Shown here: positions 49,278 through 61,437 of the stretch, piece by piece
Layout: every line of letters starts with the position of its first letter
How positions within the stretch are numbered: the stretch's first letter is position 1
From: Cornus controversa
Taxonomy: Eukaryota > Streptophyta > Magnoliopsida > Cornales > Cornaceae
DNA: 64,000 bases
Direction: 5' to 3'
Assembly: GCA_026545225.1 (NCBI GenBank)
Contig: CM048845.1
Location: 2,059,001 to 2,123,000, forward strand
Program-made: the position numbers and the translations under genes
Notes under the pieces: generated by a model
What the model saw: the letters and a program-made list of their open reading frames with translations, nothing else
Told to the model about the DNA's origin: nothing
The model's database searches: none

Positions 49278-52165
49278 ATGAGGGCCCTCCGGCGGAGTCA
49301 CACTTCGTCACCGTCCTCGTCAAATTCTTCCTCACCGTCGTCATCGTCGTGGATACATTTGCGATCGGTTCTCTTAGTCGTTGCTTCCTCATCCTCACCA
49401 GTTTCCTCTGATCGGTGAGTTCCTTTCGATCTTCTCTTCGATCGTCTTTGGCTTTATTCTATTTGCCCTTCAGATCGAGATCTATAACTGTTGACTGATG
49501 CTTCTGTCTATCACTTTTGGTTCAAGTAGTTTTGAGTCAGAATCCTCTCTGTCTTTCTCTGTTAACCAAGGGTAGTTAGAAATTTTCATTTTATACAAGT
49601 TGGGAGTCCAAAGGATAATCTTTGAAGCGAAATATAGGCTTCGACGTTCTCAAATGGTGGCAAATCTAGAATCTATTCCAGGAGCATTAGTGATTGGGTG
49701 ATCTGAAAAGATGGTTGTAACTATGTGTCTGTTTCTATTTGATACTTTTTCCTAGAATTCTCAGCAGGCGGCTTGATATATCGGCCTTGGTAGAATCATG
49801 ACTTACATGAATAGACGTAGCACCTCAATGTGGGTTTCTCATGAACATTTTAACTTCCTTAACTGAAATGACTGGAACTTTATTGTTTTGCAAAGTTGCA
49901 TTTTTTATATTCTCAATCACGTTACAACCTACCCTCAAAAAAATCAATTGATTCTTTATGCACAGTGCAGCGTTACATTCACTCAAGATGCTCTAATATG
50001 CAAAGTCTTCAACTTTTCATTCTCAATCTTTCCCATAGACCTGTTTCTAATTTGGTCATTTATAATGGCATCCACTTTCAGTTTTTGTGATGCATGCATA
50101 TGGGGATAATGGATACATTAAGTTTGCTAAAAAGGAGAATTCACTGTTGCTGTGAACCATATTCCTTTTCTGCAGTGCATAATTTTTTTTCTTTTCCTTG
50201 CTTGTGCTTATGCATTTCAGATCACTACTGGCATCTTTTTGTGGAAAATTAAATATTCTACGTCATTGCTTGCAGGGGTAACCTTAAATCGCCTTGGTCT
50301 CGAAGGAGAAGGAAACATGCCCTTCTGCCCAAACAATGGAAAAGTTATTTTGATTCAGATGGAAGACTCTCTGATGGTGGCGTCAAGTTTTTGAAGAAAG
50401 TTCGAAGTGGGGTATGTTATCAAATTTAATCAGCCGATTCATACATGTATACTTTTCTATGAACCTTGTTTCCAGTTGCATGTGTTCACATGCCTGTGAT
50501 TGTTACTGTTATTGGAGTTCTAACCCGTAATGGAAATCAATAATTACATTATAAATTAACTGAAATTAGCCATATAACTTTATTGCAGGGTGTTGATCCA
50601 AGTATAAGGGCAGAGGTTTGGCCATTCCTTCTTGGACTGTAAGTGTTTACATCTAATTATATATGTGTATGTATATTATGATATGATTGATTTAAATGAG
50701 ACGTATTTTGCTATTGTTTTAGAACTTTCCATGTATTTTTCTAGTCAGAACTCTTTGAACAGCATGTTTTCCTAGATTGTGTGGTTAATGGCAGGCCTGT
50801 GTAGGCATCCAATTTCTTGCTTCCACCGTGCAATAACATTTGATAATTCGGTAGTGTATTTTACTTTTGATTTGATTTCCTTTTCCATTTCCTTTTCAAT
50901 TTTGTGCTTGTCTTCACTCGGTTGATATTGGGTTGTATTTATGGTCAGAGTATAACATGATTTTTTTTAAATGGAAGATTTTTTGAAATATAAAAGGTGC
51001 GAAGGGTTGGTGAATCAGTTGATTACAGACAGTGTTGGCCTAAGAAGCACGGAAACGGATACGGGACACGGATAAGACACAATACGGACACGGTGACACG
51101 GCAAATCCTAAAAAATTAGGACATGGACACGGCGGGGACACGGCAAATAATAAATATTTATTTTTATATTATATTTGATGTCATACTTTAAATAATTAAG
51201 AGTAATATTATTTTTCAATTTTCATCAATCTAACAAAGAAAAAATTCACAAATCATAAATTACAAGTACACAATTGAATTTACTCCACAACAACAATAAT
51301 TATAAGAGAACGATGTCACAAAGTCATAAAACCAAATCAAAACGAGACATTAGAATAAAAACTAGTCTTATCATTTAAACATCATCATTCTAGCTTACTC
51401 CAAATACAAATGCATAATGAGAAAGTCACATGTAAAAGATAGTAGTTGTACAGTAAGAGAAAGAAGAGTAAAAAAAACAAAGATGAAGAGATGAGATAGG
51501 CTATAGTTGAATTGTTAAAACAACATTTCTAGACTTGTGTTTTGCTAGGAAAAAGAAAGAAAGAGGCTAAAAAAGGAGAAAAAAGCAAAAACAATTAGGG
51601 TTTTGTTAGAAAAATAATTAGGGATTAGTGAAAAATAAAGTAAGAATCCATGGAAGAGAGAAGATTCATGAAAATAAGAGGAAAAAGAGAAAAAAAAAAA
51701 ATTTGGCATGTCCAACATGTGTACGCGCCGTGTCTGGAAATTCAAGCCGCGTCGGACGCCTGTCTGCACTGTATCCGAAAATTCAAAAAAATAAAAAAAA
51801 ATCAGACACGTTTTTTGGCGTGTCCGACACTTGTCGGGGCGTGTCCGATGCGTATCTGTGTCCGACATGTGTCCGACACGGATTCTTTGCCTTCTTAGGC
51901 GTGTCCGTGCTTCCTAGGTGTTAGCAGTATTTGTTCAAATTTTTATTTAATGCTGTCTTGCGGGCATGCATCGTGCTTTTGACGTTCAACTGATAACTAC
52001 ATATATTGAAGGGTTACACTTTTTGTATTTCCCTTGAAGTTAATGGATACAAGCCATTTGTATGTTATAATTACTAGTAAAAAACATGTGTGATGCACAT
52101 GAGGGAGAGTCTTTATATGAATGTAATTAATTGTAATTAATGAAATTAAAAAGGAGCAAAAACAA

Positions 52166-52197
<32 letters not shown>

Positions 52198-54572
52198 TTA
52201 GCATCGTTCCTTTATATGAATTCGGTTTTCTTCCGAGGTATCATCATTGAGGTATCATCATTGACCTTGAGGTGTTTTCTTCGATATTTGTCAGTATCAT
52301 ACTTTATCATAATGAATTATATACTACATATGTATTAGACTTCTGTGTTTTTATATACCAAATGTTGGATTAAAGAGGTACAAGGGGTCATTTAATTAAT
52401 AACAATTCAAAATTTCACTACCCTTTTAAGAGAACGCAAAGCACAACTCAATTTTATTTATTAAACCAATGAATATGAATGAGTACATTTGCAATTCCAT
52501 TTAAGCAAAGTTATGTGGACATTTTTGCTTTCCTAAGACTGATTGATGCTGTGACTTCCTGAAAGTTACTTTATAATAGCTTTTTAATTTTTTAATTTTA
52601 TAGAAAAAATAATTTGTTATTAGCATAGTTGAGAAGATATTTTTATGCTATTATTATAATAATGAAGGCAGCTAGACCCATTAGCCTATAATTTAAAAAG
52701 GATATGGCCAACCGTTATGCATAAAACTCTCAGGAACCAACTATTGTAGCCAATTGTTGTATTAGTAATTATTAACCTAATTTAAATTTAAAAAAAAACT
52801 TAAAAACTATATATAAAATGAGAATGCTATAGATAGTTTTATTTATTTTTATTAGGGAGAAAGAGAAAAATTAGGAGTTTGTCTGTAAAGATGGTTTTTG
52901 TTACTTCTATACTTCTTGGATAAAATTAAATATTTAATAGTAGTACATATATGCCATTGGTAGCTTCTTCTTATACATTGTGTTGCTTGGGCATTATGTT
53001 CAATGACTTTTCCTGACTCTTGACCTAGTGCTTTCCTTCCACAGCTATGACATGAACAGTTCGAAGGAAGAGAGGGATTCTATTAGAGCTCAGAAGAGGT
53101 ATTTCACCTAGTTCATATGGCCTATTATTATGCAGATAAATTAGTGATTGTTACTTTATTCTATACTTATAGAAGGTGGAATGTTTTGTTGTATCACCTC
53201 TCCCCCAAAACATTTCCCAAACCCGAAAAACATCTTTCTATATATATAATAATAATATATTTTCTCAATTTCCTATTCTTCCCCTAGTTCAAATTTTGAA
53301 GTCTTTACTTTTATTTATTTCTCTCACAGAAAAGAATATGAGAACCTGCGGAGACGGTGCAGGCGAATTCTAAAGAGCAGTGACAAGAGTTTCAAGTTGA
53401 AGGAAACTTCTGTAAACAACTGCAATGAGGGCAGCAGTGATTTTAGTCAAGTTCTAGATTCTCCTGACTTGGAAGATGTTAGTGCCAGAGGCTCCCTTTC
53501 TGCTGAGGGAGGTGAGGATTCTGACCACCCTTTATGCGATCCAGACCGTCGGAACTCTGAAACATTATTGGAAGGAGATAGGGATGAGAGTGGAATCACT
53601 TGTGAAAATGCCTCTGAAGCTGACAGTGTGTCATCTGGCTCTGATTCCTCTGAAGAACTTGAGGATATAAAACCTTTTCTTGACCCAGAAAGAACAGAAG
53701 AAAATTATCTTGATGAGCATGCTGACGAGAAATCCTCTCTCTCCGAATCAGAAAGCACTTGCAAATCCTGCACTGCTGAAGATTTCACCACATGGCAGCG
53801 GATCATCCGCCTTGATGCTGTTAGGGCAAATTCTGAATGGATTATTTACTCACCATCTCAAGCTGCAGTATCGGAGATCAAGGCACGGCGCTTGGCTGAG
53901 CGTGTTGGCTTGAAGGATTATGATCACCTGGAACCATGCAGAATCTTTCATGCTGCTCGCCTGGTTGCCATCCTTGAAGCGTATGCATTATACGATTCTG
54001 AGATTGGTTACTGCCAAGGGATGAGTGATCTACTCTCTCCAATTCTCTCTGTGATTGAGGAGGACCATGAAGCCTTCTGGTGCTTCATGGGTTTCATGAG
54101 GAAAGCTCGGCATAACTTCCGCCTTGACGAGGTGGGAATCCGGCGGCAACTGAACACAGTGTCTAAAATCATCAAGGGCAAGGATTCTAATCTCTACAAG
54201 CACCTGGAGAAGCTTCAAGCAGAGGATTGCTTTTTTGTGTACAGGATGGTGGTGGTTCTCTTCAGGAGGGAGTTAAACTTTGAGCAGACTCTTTGCCTCT
54301 GGGAAGTGATGTGGGCAGATCAGGCAGCTATTAGGGCCAGCATTTCCAAGTCTGCGTGGGGGAGAATTAGGCTTAGAGCCCCTCCTACTGAAGACCTACT
54401 GCTTTACGCAATAGCTGCCTGTGTGCTGCAAAGGAGGAAGCTGATCATAGAGAAGTACAGCAGCATGGATGAGATCATGAGGGAGTGCAATAGCATGGCC
54501 GGACAGCTGGATGTTTGGAAGCTTCTAGATGATGCCCATGATTTGGTGGTGAATCTCCATGACAAGATCTAA
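49278..54572 (+). CDS. TBC-domain Rab GTPase-activating protein
   Basis: Stimulates GTP hydrolysis by Rab GTPases and so switches off vesicle-traffic steps (family knowledge; the target Rab is unknown). Five coding exons, 49278-49414, 50276-50411, 50589-50638, 53045-53098 and 53330-54572, all with GT-AG borders and matching phases, give 539 residues. The Ser-rich N-terminus carries a hydrophobic IHLRSVLLVVASS. The TBC domain starts at GGVDPSIRAEVWPFLLG (91-107), is split by an acidic Ser-rich linker (about 150-275), and resumes with IIRLDAVR, whose arginine finger is R291, and YCQGM, whose glutamine finger is Q355. Both catalytic residues are kept. It resembles plant GYP7/TBC1D15-like proteins. 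Intron 3 is long and carries a TIR element. Convergent with YSL. Confidence 0.93.
50639..53044 (+). other. Intron 3 of the TBC gene
   Basis: GACT|GTAAGT to TTCCACAG. It carries the TIR element and a (TA)n(CA)n run at 52167-52196. No other coding sequence. Confidence 0.85.
51040..51917. mobile_element. TIR element in TBC intron 3
   Basis: Ends CTAAGAAGCACGG and (complement) CTAGGAAGCACGG. Flanks GTGTTGGC (51032-51039) and GTGTTAGC (51918-51925) are an 8-bp target duplication with one change, pointing to hAT. Both arms are built of ACGGACACGG / GTGTCCGACACG words. The 878-bp body shows no transposase. It is inserted in the sense-neutral intron 50639-53044. Confidence 0.75.
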
Positions 54573-56187
54573 TAAAAACCTTTCTAGAAAGGCATCCCCC
54601 ACTTCTATCATTCACTGATCTCTCTCTCTCTCTGTCTGTTGTTGTTGACCATTTGCATCTGCTGCAGCCTCTTTGAAATGAGGGTATCTTCAATTCACTT
54701 TACATTGCTTGGAACAAGCATTTGATAGGCAATTCATGTATTAAGTAAATTATGTATTCATGATGTGTTGCCCACACTTGTGGCTTATTTGAGTGATAGT
54801 GGCAACCTGCAAAAACATTGATCTAATTTACATTGCTTTCCCTGACTTGATGTCTTTGCTGTTGTCCGACTAATGCACTAATTGAAGCGACGTTATGCAC
54901 AGCTTCATGCCCTCCTCAGTCCAGATAATAGCACATATTTCCTTGCTCTTCATGCTCAATAGTTTTCATTGGAAAGAATAGCAACAGGTGCACCCAATGT
55001 GCTTGAAACAGTGATACTGTTTATTTCATTTTTGTGTAGGAAAAGATGTCCTGTAAACAATGGTAGTTTATCTCATCATTTGCAGATGGATAGGTAGGCA
55101 AATCTTACTCTCTAATTCTGTTGTTTTATGTTTTCCGATGAATTAGGACAAGTATATTTATTTATTTGTTTAAGTAGAAGAATTTTTTTCTGTTTTTTCT
55201 TCATAAAAACATTAATAAATCTAGGACTTACCTTTTGATATCTCAGGAAGCTGATTCATGGGAATCCTGGATGGATGGCTTGATGCAATCCGTTTGGTCT
55301 ACACAATCTTCGCACAAGGTAAAAGCTATAATTTTTCATATATTTTATTGTACCAGCAACGCCAGCCTTTTTGTGTGGATGACTTGTGTTATAGATGTTG
55401 AGATTGGTTGGTTAAACAAGGCTCGTATATCTTATTTAATATTTGCGATAACACCAGGTTTAGTTAGGTTTCTTTCCTCTGGGTTTTAATTGCTCAACTG
55501 TGTTTTTTTTTTTCTTTATTAATTTTTTCTTGTATTGCTTGCATGGATGAGCTCCACATCTTATCAGAAGAATTCTTGAAATTGTTTTTATATTTTTATT
55601 TTTCTCGTTGAAATATATGCTAGGTTATGAATTAGATGAATCCTAGATTTCGTCTGTGTACTCGTTCTGATTTTAACACGGAAATATGCCGTTGGAGTAC
55701 TTATAATGTGCTGTACTGTATATTGTTTGGAGCTTCCATTATACTCTACTCTGGGTTTGAACTTTGAACATTTAGAACCACCTAAGTGTTATCAGTTTAG
55801 TCTGTCTAGGAAGTAGTAGGGTTTAAAAATCCATATATATCTACTATTGTTAAAATATCAAGTGGCTGCCTGAACTGAACTGATTAACTTTTATTCCGGA
55901 TGGCATAGTGAATATTATACATACCATCACACTGCTCAGACCCGATGGCTGAAAAAAAATAAATAAATAAGAATCACATTCATGTAAGCCGGTGAGGAAT
56001 CAGTTGCACAATTGTCATGTTCAAACAAATAGATTGTAGTAGTTGAGAAAATAAAGGCTCACCAATTGAGATGGAAAGCAGACAGATAGACAGACGATTC
56101 TAGTATGTATAAGTAAGTGTTCAATTTGCATGAACCTTGTACATACTATTACTTACCATATATGGTACGTAATGGAGATCGATTTAT
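54573..56187. other. Region between the convergent TBC and YSL genes
   Basis: Includes both 3' UTRs. A run of codons at 55246-55320 sits between a TATCTCAG acceptor and a CAAG|GTAAAA donor and could be a spliced exon; I found no partner for it. A CT run lies at 54618-54634. Otherwise unremarkable. Confidence 0.4.
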
Positions 56188-57372
56188 CTAAGAAGACAAG
56201 AATTTCATACAAATGGGAGGATTTATTTTGGCCAGCGATAGAAATGATGCAGGAAGGTACCACAGACCTTCACCACATATTAACCCAGAAGCAACTGCAG
56301 GAGCCATCAACTCGGCCTTGGTGGCATTGAGTTTGTGCCAGACAAGCAAAACGAAACTTCCCACACACAAATCGATAGCAAAGTAGGCACCAGACACGAA
56401 GGGCACAGACATGGCCATTGGCATTGGCATCAATTTCCCGATCTTGTGAGGCGAAAAATCTTTCACAAGGTTGACTCCCACTGCAAAGGCGAAGAAGCCA
56501 TAACAGAGGTGCAAGCAATGGCGGGGCAAAGCTGAGAGGCCTTGAACACCTAGAATTGCCATGTTTCTATAGATCACAGCATAAGGAGCTTTATATTCTC
56601 CACTTGGATTGCCCACATCAAATGCCTTGTAGAACATAAAGAAGCTTAGAGTCGCTACCACACATCCTATGGCTGTGCCAATGGCCTGGCTCACAAGCAT
56701 TGCGCGAGGGGATGTTAGAGTGAGATGGCCTGTTTTGAGATCTTGCATCAGAAGGCAAGAAGTATAAACGATAGATTTGATGAGTCCACACCCAGCCAAG
56801 CCTGCCACCACGCCGTGCTCTTTTCCAGCCAATGCAGCTAGCACAAAAAGAGCCACCTTACAATAATTGTACGCCATGTTTATATCCGTTAGACCGGCTC
56901 CATAAGCATTGCAGAAGGCAAGAGGTGGAGCGAAAATGTAGGCTACGACGATATAGTACCATTTGAGCTCAGGGAAGATTAAAGGAATGGCGATTACTGA
57001 AATGATGGCAAGGAGGGTGTATCCGGCAGCTCCAACCCACATGGGGATGGTTTCTCTAATGAAGACTTGGTCTTGTTTTAGATCATCATCAAGGTCAGTA
57101 CTGTTAATCTTGCTACCCATCTCACCTGCAAATATAATTAATGTAAGAAATGTTGGTTAAACAAAACTCTTCAACTCAACCAACAAAAGCCTCTATATAT
57201 ATATATATATATCTCACTCACCTGGGTTGAGGTGGTTTTGTTTAAATGTGCCATGAATATTTTTGATTGTGAAATACGTAATCTTGACGAAGTTGTATAG
57301 TCCATCACCTAGAATAAGAGCAACAGAGATAAAGACCTGCGCGCCAAGAATGAATATGTAAGTAAACAAGAA

Positions 57373-57444
<72 letters not shown>

Positions 57445-57747
57445 TCTGGTTTCATGATAGTGTGACCTTGTAGCCACTCAAACCATTCATGCTGCTGCTT
57501 TCTGCTGGTAAATTTGCAGGGAACCATTCTCCTTTAAGTTTACCAATAAGTGGCCACATGACACCCCATGAAAGCACAGCTCCAAGAAGTGCTGAAAAGT
57601 TTACGTTGTGGGAACAAATCATTCCAGTTCCCACATAAGTCAAGCTAAAGTCAAAGAAGAATCTGCGCACATAAATATATGTATTAGTAAATGACAATCA
57701 TCAGTCAGTACTAGTCAGCTGGGCTGAATGAATCAGAAAGACATGCT

Positions 57748-57808
<61 letters not shown>

Positions 57809-57976
57809 TTACGATTTCTTCCAAGCTTGCAGTCCAAAAGTAGGGAATTGTGAGAATCCGCATACCTCTTTTCCACTGTAAAACCATTTGAAAAATCCCC
57901 ACAAGAAACTATAACAAAAGAACTTGATGAACCCGCGTACCTGCTTCCTGCGCGCAATTAAATTACGATGGATTAC

Positions 57977-58011
<35 letters not shown>

Positions 58012-59377
58012 GAGGAAACATCATATGATTAATACTGCTAAAAAATACTAAAATGGATAAAGTACTTAGCCATATTGTTTCCTCGGGTATGGAATCCATT
58101 AATGAGAACTGCAGTTGCCATGCCACTTGGAAAAGTCAACTTGTAGTCGATTATCAATATCTGTGCACCACTCACAATTGTACTCCATCAAACACTATTT
58201 AATTAAGAGCTAATTGAGTGAGAAGATGTACTTTAATTACTAGACTAATTGGGAAACAAAAACTAATTGCATGCCTATTCTAACTTTAGCATGTGCACGC
58301 GAGTTTATTTATATATAAATATAAATACACAACTTTTATGATGGGTTTGACACGCAAGAATGATATGGAATGCCGGCTGGTTCAATGAGAATGGAATGAT
58401 CATTTTCATTCTATTGTTTGGTTACAAATATGAAATGAGATAGGAATAAAATAAATTAAAATCAAATTTTCTAAACTACCCATTCAAATAATTCAACCAA
58501 CAAATGTGTGGTGGTGAAAGAAGGTGGTGATGTGAAGGTAGTGGTAGTGGGGGCGGTGGAGGAAGGTGACGATGTGGAGGTGGTGATGGAGAAGGTGGTG
58601 ATGTGGAGGTGGTGGAGTGCTATGGTGGGGGAGGCAGTGGAGGTGGAGGTATGATGGTGGAGGAAGGTGGCAATGTCGCGGTGGTGTGGTGGGGGTAGGG
58701 GTGGTGCCAGTGCTGTGGTGGGGGTGGCGGTGGAGGTGGAGGTGGTGGTGGAGGAAGGTGACGGTGGAGGTAGTGGTGATGCGATGTGGCGACAGCGGCA
58801 GCTTTGGTGGTGAAGGTGGCGATATGGAGGTGGTGGGGATGGTAGATCCAGTGATAGTGGTGGTGGGGGTGGTAGATCCAGTGATAGTGGTGGTGGTAGA
58901 GGTGAAAGATTGTTTTGGTAATATATATATTATAATTTTACTGGGAATGGAATGTCCATTCTATTCGTTTAACTATGAAATGAATTTCATTCATGTCAAT
59001 AAATTTTCATTTGAACGAAATAACCATTCTCCTCTTAAAATTCATACTAAACAAATGAATGGTTGGGCCAGTACTATCCTACTTATATAACAGTATGCAA
59101 TGCCTTCAATTCATAAGATCTAAAGAACAGTACCACGCACACATACACACACATATATATACCTTTCTGAGAGGAATTAATACAAAAATACCAACAAAAC
59201 AACCTAGGAAAAGAAAACTGATCATCCAGCCAATCCCGGGTTCCTTGTAACTATCTGGAGAATTTCCAACAGTGTCAACACCTGTCAGCTCATATGTCTT
59301 CTTGTTTAATCCCAGAAGATAAGATCCATATCCACCTAAATTACCCCAACAAATTAATATTATATATATATACATAG

Positions 59378-59426
<49 letters not shown>

Positions 59427-59898
59427 AGATGGATAAAATTAAAGGTAGAACGTATATACCTCCAACAGCAATGCTAATAATTGCAACAGCACAAGTTTGA
59501 ATCATGACATTTTCCTGCCTAGTGAATGGAATGGAGAGAATTCCAGCCTTGTGAAGAAACTTAGTCCATGTAGCAATGAACACATATGCAAGAAGTGCAG
59601 CTGAGATGTTGAGATTTGGAATCAGCCCAGTTGTGAGGTTCAGTCTCATCAATACAACACTGTAAATGCTCCCAATCACAGTGCTAGCCATCACTCCCCG
59701 CACTGTGATCTGCTTTCTCCATTCTAATTCATTACTTCTCTTCGAAACCTCATGATCAGATTCACCGTCACCGTCATTGTCGTCGCCATCGCCGTCGTTG
59801 TCCTGCATTTCTTCCACCTCCACCTCCCTCTCTATCTCTGATTTCTTGTCATTCAACACTTCCATATGATCACTATTCTCAGTGGAATTTCTCTGCAT
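56188..59898 (-). CDS. YSL: Yellow Stripe-Like metal-nicotianamine transporter (OPT family)
   Basis: Proton-coupled carrier of iron and other metals chelated by nicotianamine, at the plasma membrane in the best-studied members. Seven coding exons on the minus strand, 59898-59460, 59335-59163, 58160-58066, 57947-57813, 57662-57467, 57336-57222 and 57125-56188, join in phase to 696 residues. An acidic cytosolic N-terminus (about 20-55) is followed by many membrane spans. Family text includes [12 protein letters not shown] (86-97), FTRQEN (125-130), [11 protein letters not shown] across the exon 1/2 join, [36 protein letters not shown] and the terminal [10 protein letters not shown]. The closest remembered relatives are Arabidopsis YSL1/2/3; there the last motif reads ICGDG. 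The exon 5 donor AAG|GTCACA is weak but phase and homology support it. No breaks seen. Confidence 0.93.
57366..57445. repeat. (CA)n(TA)n(GA)n in a YSL intron
   Basis: Three-part array inside the intron between exons 5 and 6, the same CA/TA/GA order as the lyase leader and the array at 63787. Confidence 0.85.
57748..57806. repeat. (TA)n in a YSL intron
   Basis: About 29 TA units immediately downstream of the exon 4 donor in minus orientation. Similar TA runs occupy the introns at 57988-58011 and 59387-59422. Confidence 0.9.
58335..59085. mobile_element. GGT-cored foldback element in YSL intron 2
   Basis: Left end GGTTTGACACGCAAGAATG and a right flank with ACTGGGAATGGAATGTCC are related, in inverted sense, to the ends of the copy at 61438. 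Between them, 58502-58910 is almost pure GGTGGT/GGAGG-type repeat on the plus strand. The element lies wholly in the intron between exons 2 and 3. The ORF from 58617 is repeat-encoded and not a gene. Confidence 0.6.
59387..59422. repeat. (TA)n in a YSL intron
   Basis: TA array with a CA stretch beside it, between exons 1 and 2. Confidence 0.85.
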
Positions 59899-59903
59899 GC
59901 TAG

Positions 59904-60072
59904 CTGCAAAATTAATCTACCTACATTGAAAAATAATTAATTAAAAAAAAAAACACAATATTCTCAATCATATATATATATATATATAACTTCATCAAAT
60001 TTAATTATGAGATAATTAATGAAAAGGAATTAACTACTGCTACCAAGAGATTTGAATAGCTACTAGTCTCAC
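59904..60072 (-). other. Probable 5'-UTR intron of YSL
   Basis: On the minus strand a strong donor GGCAG|GTGAGAC (60073/60072) and acceptor TTTTGCAG|CTAGC (59904/59903) lie five bases before the YSL start codon. A TATA box 50-60 bases upstream of the donor fits a short first exon. It contains a (TA)n run. Confidence 0.55.
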
Positions 60073-60123
60073 CTGCCCTAGCTAGCTAAATGCTATACTT
60101 CTTTCTTTGCTTCAATGGAGGAA

Positions 60124-60133
60124 CTTTATACAG
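60124..60133 (-). promoter_or_regulatory. Probable TATA box of YSL
   Basis: Minus-strand CTGTATAAAG. Transcription would start near 60100, just upstream of the proposed 5'-UTR intron. Confidence 0.45.
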
Positions 60134-60569
60134 TAGTTTTACTTTAAAAAATGAAGAAACTGCAAGATATATGGTCATTCTTTATATGTACCTTAATAGT
60201 TTAATTCATATTTCAAAACAAGTACAATACTAAACTGACCAATTCTGAAAGCTCCATATGGGTCTTTGTCCCCTTTTCGATCTAGCTAGCTATGTCGTCC
60301 TTAAACTCAGGAATGACTTTGAAAGCATCTAATGACTTCAATTATTCTACTCTCAGCTGTCCACCAATCATAAGCTTTAGCTTAATTCTTTATTATAATC
60401 TAGTTACATTAATTAAGATACTTACACTACCAGCCGTCAAAGAAGACTAAGAATTCCATCAAGAAGTAATTAAAAGATTGCAAGAACTTAATTGCCATTG
60501 ACAACACATTGTGTAGTGGAAAGAAACACGAACAACGCATACACATTCATATAGCATATAGCGGAAAAG
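60134..60569. other. YSL upstream region
   Basis: Promoter-side DNA with TCGATCTAGCTAGC (60278-60291) and no gene. I did not recognise a specific iron-response motif. Confidence 0.35.
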
Positions 60570-60985
60570 AAATAATAACAACACATTTATGTAACAGAAA
60601 TGAGAATGCTACGATGAATGATAGGAGTAACTAGAAATTATAAGATTTGTAATGAACTAGCTAGGAGTAAGTTAGAAATAACTCCTATTAGTGATAAAAT
60701 TAGAGAAAGTAAGCTTATGTGTCTGAGCATATACATCATATAGCCAAAAATGTATCGATTAGAAGAGGGAAAATATTGTATAGCCAAAAATGCACCGATT
60801 AGAAGAAGAAAAGTTTGTACAAAGGGTGTCAAAGAAATCGACCAAAACTTACATGGAATAAAATAATTAAAAATAATTTTAAAAAATTAAATATTGTAAG
60901 AGACAGTTTATAATAGAAAAGAATAGAAAAATAAAATTCATGTTGCTGATGTCATACACATGGGAAGAAAGCAAATATAATGATG
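60570..60985 (+). mobile_element. RTE-type LINE 3' tail
   Basis: Matches 17930-18316 of the split LINE: ATTTATGTAACAGAAATGAG, AGAATGCTACGATGAATGAT and the terminal ATGATGATAATGA. A heavily 5'-truncated and mutated copy about 2 kb upstream of the YSL start. Confidence 0.75.
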
Positions 60986-61437
60986 ATAATGAATTCCATC
61001 AAAATTAAACCCTACTCCTCGTACAAAACTATTCCATGATTCGTGGCATGAAAGTTTTTCATTGGTTGACGTGGTCTCATCTCACCACAATGATAAGTGA
61101 AAGGGAAGTTTTTGGTCATGATGTCACCTTCCCGCAAAAAAAAAGAAAAAAAAAAAAAAAAGTGTTTTTGGTGGTGTCTAATTTTGCGACAATAGTGCAT
61201 GTATTACGCTATTTGGAATCTTATTATTACTATAAGAGATTTCATCTTTGATGTTTATGGTGTGTGGTGTGATGGTTCAACTGATTGCCTGACGAAGGTC
61301 AAAAAGATTCCTTTGTTGGATAATAAACTTATTTGAATATTTACATCTTTCTTAGATTAGTCTTTTCAATTACATGGTACATGGGTGGTTCATGTATTAG
61401 TAGGAGTAATTGTCTTAATGATTTTAATTAATTATCT
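60986..61437. other. Intergenic, no gene seen
   Basis: Poly-A patch at 61136-61161, otherwise unremarkable. Confidence 0.35.

Noticed and set aside
53397-54572. TBC protein beginning at 53397
   Set aside because: That codon is TTG within exon 5. Four upstream exons in phase restore the missing N-terminal part of the domain.
58617-59090. 157-codon plus-strand Gly/Trp/Val-rich ORF
   Set aside because: Encoded by the GGT core of the foldback element inside a YSL intron.
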